A DNA stretch of 64,000 nt from Parietaria judaica (Eukaryota; Streptophyta; Magnoliopsida; Rosales; Urticaceae): assembly GCA_954871525.1 (NCBI GenBank), contig OX940872.1, positions 14,407,180-14,471,179 of the forward strand, written 5' to 3'. Below the pieces are notes generated by a model. The model searched no databases and had not been told where the DNA came from. It saw only the letters and a program-made list of their open reading frames with translations. Made by a program: the position numbers and the translations under genes. This document shows, piece by piece, positions 12,341 to 23,239 of this stretch (positions are counted from its first letter, which is position 1; every line of letters starts with the position of its first letter).

Positions 12341-14585
12341 AATGGTAACTTGGTCATAGAAACGGACATCACATAGCTCTCTTCAGAGTCAAGATGGATC
12401 CATTGATATTTAGTGGTGAGAAGTGAGAGGTACCCGTGTGAAATTTATGAATCGAAACCATAAGTGGGTTTCTCATATTATTACAAACTAAGTTGAGGAT
12501 GAAAATGCAATGAGAGGCAAAATGGTATAAACTGCTTGCTCGTGTGTGGATCATCAAGTGAAAGATCAACAAACGGAATTTGATTGTATAAATGGACATC
12601 TTGCTATAAAGGGCATAATATATATTGTATCACTAGAGAGTACAACCTTGGTTTTATAGTGGAATAACACCAAGGTTTGACGAACCACTATCACTTCGTT
12701 AGAGCTTTAGTGATACGGGTCCATGGTCTCCAGGATGGCTCCGAAACGGATGATACGTATGGCATTTAAACATTTGATATGTTTTATCATTTGTCAAGAT
12801 TCATTAAACTAAAGTTTGGTACACACTTTGGAAGTTTTATTTTAGACGTGACAAAAGTACCAAAGTTTGGTGCTGGAAATTTAACTGATAAAAGAAAGTT
12901 TAATTTAGATTTTTCATCAACTAGAAAGTTGTTTGAAACTAAATTTTAAGAAACTTTTCTTTTGGAACCAATTCATTTCAACGTACGGTTTTTTATTTAG
13001 AGAATTTACAAGTTTACGATCGTTTTCATAAACATATGAAATTTAATCACATGTCAGGAATTTAAATGCTGGTGTTGCGCCGCCATGAAATTTAATGTGT
13101 GATATATATATATATATATATATATATGGGGATCTTTGGATTTCACTCCTACCCCATAATGACTCAAACTCAAGACCTCTAATGTCTTAAGTGATGTACT
13201 TGTTACCACTAGACCAAGCACATCTTGTCATGTGTGATATTTATATTAATGCTTAATAATATAATATAATTTAATTATTAATATTCTTATTACTAATTAA
13301 TAGATTCAACTTATTACTAAATAAATATATTTGGCATATATTTAAGTGTGGTTATCAATATTATGAAAATTGCATGTGAATATAGTCACACGAGTTTGAC
13401 CTAGTTGTCTATGTCGAAATCGCAGCATAAGTATCAAAGTTTAGGTGTTTGTGATAAAACCCTAAAGTCAATTTAATCTATTAATTCATAATGATTTAAT
13501 ATAAACCGTTGGATCGAGATAATTAATTTTACCCTTATGCATAATTCAAAACAATAAACTTGGTGACCAAGTTAAAGTTTTCGAAATATGGTAAATAAAA
13601 TATATATGTTAGATCAGTTAATGATTTAATCTTAACCGTTGGATTGGAAATTGATTAACATGTTTATATGGCATGTATATTTCGAATATGAGAGAGAGAG
13701 AGAAATTGATTTCTATTACTTGGTAATCAAGTGTGGAAAGTTGTTTTTATCTTGAATTAATATGGTTAATAAGATTGGTTTTGGAATTAGTTCCTACCAA
13801 TATACTAAGTGATTTCGATTTCATCTAGGAAGTGATTAGTTTATTAATTGGTTAATTGATTAATTGATTGATTTATAAAGACTTCCTTATTTTATTATAT
13901 CTGTAATTAATTTTAACCATTGGATTATTTCTAGATTCAATCTAGACCATTGGTTTGCGAGAATTATTATATTTACTATATATTGAAAACAAAATTTTGG
14001 GGAGAAATACTTTCATATTAGTAGCACCTTGAGCCTATAAATAAGAAGCTCATTTAACATATTCTACACACCTCTCTAAGAGAAAGAGTTCGATCACTCT
14101 CTCGTTCTCTAGACTATATGTCTTCTTTGCGTCTGGTCTCTCTTTTATGGTTCGACCTAGTGAGACGTCTTTCTCCGGAAGCTTTAAAAGAACCTTCAAT
14201 ATAAATTTTTTGCGATGGAGTCCTACTGGCGAAGCCCACACTTCGGTACGAGGAGTCCAAAAGAATATCCCGCAAGATCACGGATGTTTCCCTCAGCATT
14301 AGCGAAGCCCTGCACGGTGCACAATGCGCAAAAGCATGTCATTATCATCTGACGTACGACCTTATGCATTGGTTCAATAAATACAAACTTTTAGTTACAA
14401 TTTTTTTTTATTTCCTGTAGACTAGACTATTAATAATGAAATTATGAAAATTTAATTACTAATAATTTATCAGATCTTGTTTATACGTTGGTTATAGACT
14501 ATTACATATTTTTTAAATGTCACCCGACGTATTAGCTGCATATATCGTGATAAATACAGCGGAATCATAATGAAATTCTTGAACA
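12341..14585 (+). repeat. LTR-C, truncated 3' LTR of Copia-1
   Basis: It joins the LTR family at the block TGGTCATAGAAACGGACATC, about 590 bp inside a full LTR, and then runs to the TTCTTGAACA end shared with LTR-B. A TATA box (CCTATAAATAAG) lies near 14035. The target duplication ACGTA follows at 14586. A 125-bp SINE-like insert is present at 13106. Confidence 0.85.
13106..13230 (-). mobile_element. short tRNA-derived SINE-like insertion
   Basis: This insert is absent from the other LTR copies and is flanked by a perfect 10-bp direct repeat TGTGTGATAT (13096-13105 and 13231-13240). Read on the minus strand it has an A-box-like TTGGTCTAGTGGTAAC and a B-box-like GTCTTGAGTTTGAGTC about 40 bp apart, then ends in a run of TA dinucleotides. 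This is the layout of a plant tRNA-derived SINE, though short. A long-TIR MITE is excluded because no terminal inverted repeats are seen. Confidence 0.6.
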
Positions 14586-14590
14586 ACGTA

Positions 14591-15540
14591 CTACGAGGGA
14601 GTGACCAGAGAGGGAGGTGGTGTTATGCTTTCTATTTTTGGACAGCTTGCAGGGAGCAACTTTGGAGTGATTCTCGAGGCTTCGCCAAACTCCATCCATT
14701 TTTTAAACGACCTAGTGTCTCATTTTCTAAGGAACTACTCCGTGTATGTCCATACGGAGGTGAAAATTATAGATCTCTGGAACATAGATCATGGCAAAGA
14801 CGAAGGAGTCCGAAAGTTCATCGATAGATTCAATGAGGTACAGGAGATAATCTCAGGAGTCGAGGATTCAGTCGCCATCTTGGCACTAAACCGTGGCATA
14901 TGGTTGAAGCCCTTTTCTGTGAGGAGCTTACCAAGATTCTCCTAGCGATGTTCAATGATGCTCTGCACAAGGCTAAGATATAAATGACTCTTGACGAGGA
15001 AAGAGCGACCTCGGTAAGGAAGTACGGAGCAGAAGAGAAGAAGGTCCCAGCGACAAGAAAAATTTTCCCCACAACGAAGCCGCCAAGAAGGAACGAACCA
15101 TACAGGGAACACTACCCGACACCCCCACCTATAGCGACAACATGAGAGAAAAAATGCACAATGTTGGAAGTTCTGAGAAAGAGTGATCAGCCGAGTAGGA
15201 CAAGTTATAGGGATATGTTTGAGCGCCTAGAAATGTGAACAAATATTGTGACTTCCACAAGAACAAGGGACACACGACGTATGAATGTTACACTCCGAAA
15301 ACACGTCTCATGGAGAAGTGAACGAGAGGTGAGATGAACAGTGTGGACTTGGGAGATCCCTACGATAATCCCTTCCAAAAGAGTGCGGATGGTAATAGCC
15401 GACGAGGCGGCCAGTAGCGAGGAACGTTGGGACCTTGGAAAGGCTAATGGCGAAGATAATCTACCTACAAGGATAAGGTCCAGAAGGTAGAGCACGAGGA
15501 GTACGACAAGAAACCTCCAACGATAAGGAGTTGAATCTAT
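14591..15540 (+). pseudogene. Tat-1 gag, capsid and nucleocapsid part
   Basis: The stretch at 14601-14945 matches the retrotransposon Gag capsid pattern (NSIHFLNDLVSHFLRNYS, then KFIDRFNEVQEIISGVED and AILALNRGIW). Charged readings follow in shifting frames. A nucleocapsid-like YCDFHKNKGHTTYECYTPK at about 15243-15299 matches the CxFH..xGHxTxxC knuckle of Tat-type Gag. It continues the gag segment cut at 4642. Multiple stops occur and part of the capsid between the two halves is missing. Confidence 0.75.
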
Positions 15541-16090
15541 ATGATCATGGGAGGATCAACGCTTTGCGAAGACACGGTGAAAAACATCAAGGTTTATCAA
15601 CGATGAGCAAAGAACTACAACGAGAGCTTCAAAATCGGCAGAGAAGGATCCTTGGGCAACAAAGTACTCGAGAGAAGGCTTAATGCCTGCTAGAGAAGAC
15701 ATCGCTCAATATTCACAACCATCCGGTCGATCGTGTGGTCATCGACGATGGGAGCTTAGAAGACATCCTCGTCATGGAGACTTTGAAAAAATGGACATAA
15801 AAAAGACGAGAATTAAAGAGCACCTAGAGGCCTTACTGGTTTCAACGGAGAAACCGCCTATGCCATAGGAACAAACAAGGTGGTGAAGTTTTTCGTCGTG
15901 GACCGCCCTATCGAGTTTCAATTTCATTAAGGGGCGACCATGGATCTATATGATGAGGGCAGTCCCGTCAACTTGCCATCGATGCATCAAGTTCCCGGGG
16001 CCAAAAGGAAGAATTGTGGAGATCCAGGGGAGCATGAAAGCGTATCGCATGTGCTACATGAACAGATATATGATGAATGTAAAGGAAGAT
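15541..16090 (+). pseudogene. Tat-1 aspartic protease (decayed)
   Basis: Frames here read VDRVVIDDGSLEDILVMETL, corresponding to the V.RVLVDGGSSADI active-site region of Tat proteases. Later come FVVDRP and a VPSTCHRCIKFPGPKGRIVE segment equivalent to the STYHL..KFPT..G stretch before RT. The catalytic DGGS is DDGS, and stops and shifts separate the parts. The stretch 15950-16231 stays open and ends in a charged linker leading into RT. Confidence 0.65.
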
Positions 16091-16276
16091 GAATCCGACA
16101 TTGACAAAAGGATCAAACAGCAATCAACAGCGGAAGGGTCTAGCGCGATGACGGTAGATGTTCAAGAAGAGCTTAAGGAAACGGTTGATAAAGATGCAAA
16201 AACCGAAGAAGGATCAAATAAAGGGAAATAAGAGGACGAAGACCCTAAGAGCCAAGCATATGAATGTTGGGCTGAG

Positions 16277-17120
16277 TTGGAAATGGTGGAGAAGGTAAAA
16301 ATAGACCCATCAGATTTGACAAGGACGGTTGGTGTAGGATTCGGCCTGGGCGACGAGTTGAAAAGCAAACTCATTGAATTATTAAAGGAGAATAAAGGGA
16401 TTTTTTCTTGGACGTATGAGGATATGCCAAGAATCATCCCAGACATCATATCTCATCAGCTCAACGTAGACCCAAGTCATAAGCCAGTGAAGCTAAAGTG
16501 AAAAAATATGGTAGCGGATAGGAACAAGATCATGAATGATGAGGTCGACATGCTGTTGGCGACGAGAAAAATTCGAGAAGTTAAGTACCCAAAGTGGCTA
16601 GCAAACACGGGCATCGTCAAGAATAAGAATGGGAAGTGGCAAGTTTGAATCATCCGGGCTTCTAAGCTTCATGGACGCATACTCAGGGTACAAAAAGATC
16701 ATGATGCACCAGGATGACGAAGAGAATACAACCTTCAGCAGCGAGAGATGGATCTATTCGTACAAGGTAATGCTTTTTGGATTAAAAAATGCTGGGGTGA
16801 CCGACTATCAGTTGGTCAACAAGATGTTCCACGAGAAGATTGAGAAGACAATGAAGGTATACATCAACCACATGTTGGTTAAATCCTAAAAAGCAGAAAT
16901 TCACATTGCCCATTTTCGGGAATGCTTTGAGGTCCTTAACAAGCAAAACATGAAGTTTAACCCGTCCAAGTATACCTTCAGAGTCTCGTCGGGAAAATTC
17001 ATCGGTTATCTGGTAATGCAGCGAAGAATTGAAGTGAGTCTGAATCAGGTGGAGGCTAGGAGGAACATGCCATCGCCGTGCAACAAAAGGAAGTGAAAAA
17101 GCTCCCGGGGAAAATTGCAA
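16277..17120 (+). pseudogene. Tat-1 reverse transcriptase (decayed)
   Basis: The stretch at 16277-16501 gives the RT entry region (LIELLKENKGIFSWTYEDMP then ISHQLNVDPSHKPVK). After a stop come VDMLLATRKIREVKYPKWLA and KNKNGKWQV. The stretch at 16629-16889 gives LLSFMDAYSGYKKIMMHQDD, then YKVMLFGLKNAG and a catalytic-box position reading VYINHMLVKS in place of VYVDDMLVKS. Both catalytic aspartates are therefore lost. The conserved CVDFTDLNKACPKD block before SFMDA is missing, apparently by deletion. Confidence 0.85.
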
Positions 17121-17749
17121 CGCTCACGGGGAGAATCACAGCGCTCAATAGGTTAATATCAATATCACCGGACAAGAGTCTCCCTTTTGACTAAATACTA
17201 AGGAAGAACAAAAAGTTTGAATTGACTGAGGCATGCGAGAAAGCTTTCTAAGAATTGAATTCCTATTTATCGACACTACCAATGATAACCAAACCTGTCG
17301 CAGGATAAGTTTTATACTTATATATGGCGGTTACAGATGGCGTTTAGCGCAGTATTAGGATGAGAGGACAAAGGAAAGCAAAGCCTAGTTTCATATATCA
17401 ACACGAAACTCATACGAGCATAGACGAAATATCCGTAGAGAGAAAAACTATCCCTTGCCGTCATAGAAGATGCGACGAAGCTGAGAAACTAAATCCATGC
17501 ACAATATCGTAGTCATGACAAACAAACCAATTAGGGCACTTCTTTATAACCCTAATATATGCGGTCACATGACAATATGGTCAGTGCGCCCCGGGAATAT
17601 GACATCGAGTACAGAGTCAGGACCAGCATGAAATCCCAAGTGATTGCGAACTTTCTTATCAAGTTATCCCCTGATGAGGAAAATTTGGAAGATGAAGATG
17701 GAGAATGGAAGATGAAGGTCGACGTATCTTCAAACATGCCAGGAGCTGG
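17121..17749 (+). pseudogene. Tat-1 RNase H region, first part
   Basis: The RT connection is readable (LTEACEKAF, then YLYMAVTDGV for the usual LYLAVS..AVS), followed by decayed RNase H. The open stretch at 17559-17771 reads EYDIEYRVRTSMKSQVIANF, the end of the first RNase H (Y.I.Y.PR...KGQ.LADF). A linker and the beginning of the second RNase H follow (MKVDVSSNMPGAG). The reading is cut by solo LTR-D at 17750. Confidence 0.7.
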
Positions 17750-20510
17750 TGTTGGACATATGTGTCCTTAAACATTATATTTATCCATTTGTAAAAGATT
17801 ATGACAAGTCGTTGAATAAAGATGATGCTTATTATGCTAATCTATTATAATTTCTAGTAGAGTAAAATAGAATGTTTGATTCCTTAGTTCATAAAGGATG
17901 CAATTATGTTATTATTATCACAACAGAGTCGATGAGAGGAAGAATTAATAATCATAATAAATGAGCTTAAAATGTCGTTGACCTGATTAACTGGGTAGGA
18001 GCCCATTAATCGTGTAAGGTCATTTAATGTGACTAAGTGACAATCCTATTCTGGATTATGTGTGTGTCACACTCACTAGAAGTGCATTAAGTATGAAGCG
18101 TCTTCATACTAGACTTGATCTTACTTAAACTCAAGAAGTTATCATATAAGACCGTCACTGATAACTTGTAGTTGAGTCACAAAATGATGATCAAATGGAT
18201 ATTAGTTCTAAGTCCCGAGTGATCATGAGTCCGAGCTACTGGCTTGATTGTTCTTTGATTTAACCGTTAAAGAACACAAGATATTACCACTGTTCCCAAC
18301 ACTATTATTTTGGGAACATGATAGTCAGTAGTAAGGATAGCTTGATCATAGACATGGGCATCACACAACTCTCTTAAGAGTCATGATGATTCCCTTGATT
18401 GTCAGTGGTGAGAAGTGAGAGTTACCCGTGCGCAACTTATGAATCGAAACCATAAGTGGGTTGCTCATAATCTTACTGACTGAGTCAAGGATGAAAATGC
18501 AATGAGGGGCATTAATATGGTAAAAACCGCATGCTCATGTTTGGGTCATCAACTGAAAGGACAATAACCCGAATTTGATTGTATCAATGGACACCCTACT
18601 GTTATAAGGGAATACTATATACCGTATCACCAAAGAGTGCAGCCTTGGGTCTATAGTAGAATCACTTCGAGGTTTGACGAACAACTAGCAGTTCGTTGGA
18701 GCTTTAGTGATACGGGTCTATGGTCCCCAGGATAGCTCTGTAACAGATGATACGTAAGTGATTAAAATACATTATGGATAATGTTTAATCATTTGGCTCG
18801 ACTTATAAAACTGACAGGTCTGTGTTAGACGTCAGATAGTTTTATCGTCAGCGTGGCAAAAGTACCATAGTTTGGTACACCGGAATTAACTGATAAAAAT
18901 AAAGTTAGAATTTAGATTTTCTAACAGCACCATGTTGTTTTAAATTAAATTCTAAACAACTTTTCTTTTTGAACCAAGTCATTCAGACTTACGGTTTGTG
19001 ATTTATGGGTTTTCTAAGTTTATGACTCGGTTCGATAAACTATGAAATTAAATCACATGTGACGAATTCAAATGATGGTATGGTACCATGACATTTAATG
19101 TGTGATATTGAGATCAGATTTTATTAATATTATTTTATTATTTGGATTTAATTATTAATATCTAATTAATAATTAATTAATAATTAAAAGATTTATATTA
19201 ATAAATAAAAATATATATTTATATATTGTTACATGTGTAAATTAAAATTAGGGTTTGGAGAATACAAACCCTAGCTAAATTCGAATATGAGAATTGGATT
19301 ATATTTGCGGCATAAGTACCTAATGTTTTGGTATTTTGGCAAAACCCTAAAGTCAATTTAATCCATTGGATCGGTTATGATTTAATATCAACCGTTGGAT
19401 TGAGATAATTGATTTAAACCCTATAAGTAATTTGATATGAAGCTTGGTGCCCAAGTTTAGGTATTTCCATTCTGTTTAATTAATTGAGTCCGTTGGATCA
19501 GTTTTGAGATTGAATCTTTACCGTCAGATTAGAAATTAATTAATGTTATATATATAATATATAATTCAAATAAATTATGGATAAGAGTTCATATTAGGGT
19601 TTCATGAAACCCTAGGGAATTTGACTTTATCCCTAATTGATTTGATCCATTTGATTAGTTTAAGATTTATTTTTAACCATTTGATCTAGATAATCATGAA
19701 CAAATTCGAATTTTATTATGTATATATAATATAACTTGAATTTTATTAATATGATGATAAGATTAAATATTTTGATCTTATCATGTATTATTATTTAATT
19801 AAATCCCTGATTAATTATATCCATTGGATTTAGATGAGACTGAATCTAGACCATTGGATTGAAATAATTAATTATATTGAAATTAATAAATTCGAATAAA
19901 GCGAGGAAAAATCTCCAAATCGGTTACTGCTTGAGCCTATAAATAGAGGCTCATTCTACACATTTTTCACACCTTTCCCCAGAGCAAAAACTCGAGCTCT
20001 CCCTCTCTCTCTAGGGTCTGCGAGTTTTCTGCTACTGATCTCTCTTCTGGTTCGGCGTAGGAGATATTTTTCTCCGGTAGCTTTAAAAGAACCATCAGTT
20101 AAATTTTGCGACGGAGTCCTGCCGGCGAAGCCCACGCTTCGGTACGAGGATTCCAGGAGAAGATCCCAAAAGATCACGGGAGTTTCCCTCTGAACCGGTG
20201 GAGCCATGCCCAAGTCAGAACGCGTAGCCGGAATCGTCAATTGAGGTACGGCCTTATGCATTGGGTCAATAAATGCAACCATTTACTGCTTTTTATTTAT
20301 TTCCTATTCGACTAGATTATTAATAATGATTGTGAAATATTAAATTCAAAATATTTATCAGGTCTTAATGAAATGATTATTACCCGATATCCGTGTCGTC
20401 GGTCTGGTAACAAGTTTTTCGCTTTAAAATAATTTTTTAGATGTTATCGGGACGCCTCGGAGGCTATTATCGTGGCAAGGAAGTCAGACTGATACCACCG
20501 ATTTCCAATA
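17750..20510 (+). repeat. LTR-D, solo LTR in Tat-1 RNase H
   Basis: This 2761-bp sequence starts TGTTGGACATATGTG and ends GATTTCCAATA (mutated from ..CCAACA). The perfect 5-bp duplication GCTGG lies on both sides (17745-17749 and 20511-20515). No internal element sequence is present, so it is a solo LTR left by recombination. A TATA box (CCTATAAATAG) lies at 19936. RNase H coding resumes immediately after the duplication, which confirms the boundaries. Confidence 0.9.
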
Positions 20511-20515
20511 GCTGG

Positions 20516-20860
20516 ATCATGAATTCCGTTATTCTCACCGATGGGAGAAGTAATCGATAAAGCCTATAGGTTTAGCTTCAAAGCTACCAACAACAAGGAA
20601 AAATGCGAAGCTCTTATTGCAGGTTTATGCATGGAAAAGGCGGCGGGACAAAAAAGGCTCGTCGCATCCTTGGATTCTCAGTTAGTTGTTAATAAAATTA
20701 ACGGGGAGTACGAAAGACACGACGAAATGATGGAAGTTTACTTCAAGATTATGATGAATCTAATGCGGAATTTAAAGAGTTCATACTCGGAGATATTCCC
20801 CGAAGAGATAATTCACACTTTGATGCTCTAGCAAGTTAAGGATAAACAACGAAGCCAGAG
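20516..20860 (+). pseudogene. Tat-1 second RNase H, C-terminal part
   Basis: The stretch at 20541-20831 reads MGEVIDKAYRFSFKATNNKE, then CEALIAGLCMEKA and LVASLDSQLVVNKINGEYER. These match the plant Tat second RNase H (FKATNNEAEYEALLAGL..A, then SDSQLVVNQV.GEYEA). The DSQLVV aspartate is present. The expected NEAEYEAL is NKEKCEAL, so a catalytic glutamate is probably lost. It follows directly from the part ending at 17749. Confidence 0.8.
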
Positions 20861-21049
20861 GAGCAAAGGACGATAACAGTTGATACCATATAGGAGCGGA
20901 GCATCCCTAATAAGAAAGAGGCAGGCGAGGAAAAAGATATGGTGGAGGCTGACCCAAGAGAGGGCATCGCGGTCATGGAGATCGACAAAGATTTTGACAA
21001 GAAGAATCTTTGGAGGACTTACCAGTGACCGACGACTCAGGAGCATCTG

Positions 21050-22320
21050 ATTGGCGCAATCCAATCGTTGGGTACATCAGTGAAAGAGTTCTACCAGAAG
21101 ACAAGAAAGAAGAAAGGAAGATACAATTCTAAACCATATATTATATAAAAGTAGCTTCACCGTACCATACTTGCGATGCTTAGGAGAAAGAAAATCCGAC
21201 TACGTCATGAAGGAAATCCATGAAGGTGAATGCGAAAATCACTCTGACAGGACATCACTTCTTCGAAAGTTCAAGTGACAAAGTTATTTTTGGGAAGCGA
21301 TGAAGGCAGATTGCAACAATTTTTATCGCAGGTGTAAGAGTTTCCAGAAGCATGCGCTAGCAATAAACTACCAAGCCGAGAAGCTATCAACAATTTTGGT
21401 TCCATATCCATTCATGAAATGGTCTACATAGGCATCATCGGCCTGCTCCCGATCGCGAAGAAACAGGAGAGGTTCATTCTGGTAGTCACTGATTTCTTCA
21501 CCATGTGGACCGAGACCGAGTCATTTTCGAATATCAAAGAATCCAATATAGAGAGCTTCGCGTGGAAGAACATCTTCACAAAATTTGTTTTACCAAGGGA
21601 TATAATGACCGAAAATGGTACCATCTCATTTACAACGGATCAAAGGATTTTGCAAAAGTAAGAAAGTGAAGCTCAACACGTCACCGCCAAAGTATCATCA
21701 AGGAAACGGAAACGCAAAAGCTATCAATAGGAAAATAGTGGATAGAATAAAACGACTCCTTGACGAGAACAAATAGCGATGGTCTGAATATCTCCCAGGG
21801 GTTCTATGGGATTATCGCACAACAGTGCACACGGGGATATGGAAATAACCATTTTCTTTGTCGTACGTAATAGAAGCAGTCATTCTGGAAGAAGTGGAGG
21901 TTCAGAGCTTGCGACGAGAATTGGCACCAGACGATTAGGAGGCCTACGAGGATAATTTGAGGGAGAACCTTGATCACATTGAGGAGCAACGAGCACATGA
22001 TTTGATAAAATTTATAAATTATCAAAGAGTCGTCGCTCAAAGTTTCAACAAAAAGGCGCGAACAAGGAAATCCAGAGTCGGCGACCTAGTGATGCAGAAT
22101 GTTTTCTAGAACTCGGCAGAGATCAATGCAGGAAAGAACAACAACAACTGGGAAGAACCTTACATCGTCTCGAAGATAGTCAGGACAGGTTAAGAATACC
22201 TATTACACAAATACTTGGAAAGCTCTTAGAACCTTGGATGAGTGGAACAAAGATTCGGATCTATGACAAATATGCAAAGTTCCCTTGATCACGAAACTAC
22301 AGAAACACTGCAACCAAAAA
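21050..22320 (+). pseudogene. Tat-1 integrase (decayed)
   Basis: Readings in order are: the RNase H-integrase linker (NPIVGYISERVLPEDKKEER); a zinc-finger remnant (PYLRCLGERKSDYVMKEIHE, then ADCNNFYRRCKSFQKHA, with a cysteine and a histidine disturbed); the core start (FILVVTDFFTMWTETESFSN at 21475, then VLPRDIMTENG); and the C-terminal part (KRLLDENK, WSEYLPGVLWDYRTTVHTG, ending near KARTRKSRVGDLVMQNVF). Stops and at least two frame changes occur. The order and content match Ty3/gypsy integrase. Confidence 0.8.
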
Positions 22321-23239
22321 GTGTCAGGAATGCTTACTACAAAAATACTTGGAATTTTTTTGGAACGTAGGATGAGTGGAACCAAGATTCGGACAAACAG
22401 GTCTATGAGTTGAGCTCTATATCCCTCTCATACGCAGGAACGAGCTTCTCCCAACTACGAGACGACAGTAGGTATTCAGGCTTTTGACCTTGAGCAAGTA
22501 CTTAACGATATTCGCAACAGTCAGCCCTTACGTCGCAAGGATGCCTAACATCAGCAGCTTAGTGGTCCCTTAGTCACAAAAACTTGAAATGGGAGATGCC
22601 TCATAGTAAGCCAACCCCGCGTCGCAACGACACTCAAATGACCGAAACCTTTTTGCTCATCTTTTCCAAAAAAAAAATACTGAGGGGAATAGGTTTATTG
22701 TCTGGCAAAAAATATACCATTTCCCACTTCCAAGACAATAGCTTGTGCAAGAAAGAAAACTATGGAGCAGGCATTGGTACTGCAAAAAAAAGTTAAAAAT
22801 TTTTCCTTCAAAAGTATTTAACTTTAAAAGAAACAGCGAGTTACACGATTATCGCCGAGCGACAAGCAAAGTAAAATGTGCGACGAGTACTTAGTACAAA
22901 TTTTTACATCACTTATAAATTATGCGACGATTTTCATAACGACGAGTGTAATTTATATATTGCATAAGAAAATCAATTTTTAGCATAAGTCATGCGACTA
23001 GTTGAATGCAACGACGTGCACTCTTTCTAGTAGTATAAAGATTTTCACTTTCTAAAGGTTTTAAGATTGTATCATAAATCTTTGGTCAAGAGATGAAATT
23101 TTAAACTACTTAACAAAACCAAGGTATGAGAAAATAATGCTCAAGTTCAATATAAGAAAGGGATGATCAGAAAAACAAATCCTTTATTCGAATCATATAA
23201 TAGTACAAAATTATTACAAAGTTTTCCTAACTAGGAAGG
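22321..23239. other. non-coding spacer after Tat-1 integrase
   Basis: No gene was seen. Short direct repeats occur, for example CACAAATACTTGGAA/CAAAAATACTTGGAA at about 22205 and 22341, each followed by GGATGAGTGGAAC(A/C)AAGATTCGG. This looks like a duplicated ~137-bp segment just after integrase. Confidence 0.45.

Larger units (their letters stand above)
4643..14590 (+). mobile_element. Copia-1: Copia LTR retrotransposon inserted in Tat-1 gag
   Basis: The element body is 4648-14585, flanked by the 5-bp duplication ACGTA (4643-4647 and 14586-14590). The 5' LTR (LTR-B, 4648-8003) is followed by an initiator-Met primer site at 8006, then decayed Copia gag and a piece of RT. The 3' LTR (LTR-C) lacks about its first 590 bp. 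An inverted LTR fragment (11464-12340) sits in place of the rest of pol and the start of LTR-C. The 5' terminus is AGTTGG rather than TGTTGG. Protease, integrase and RNase H are missing, so the element is dead. Confidence 0.85.
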
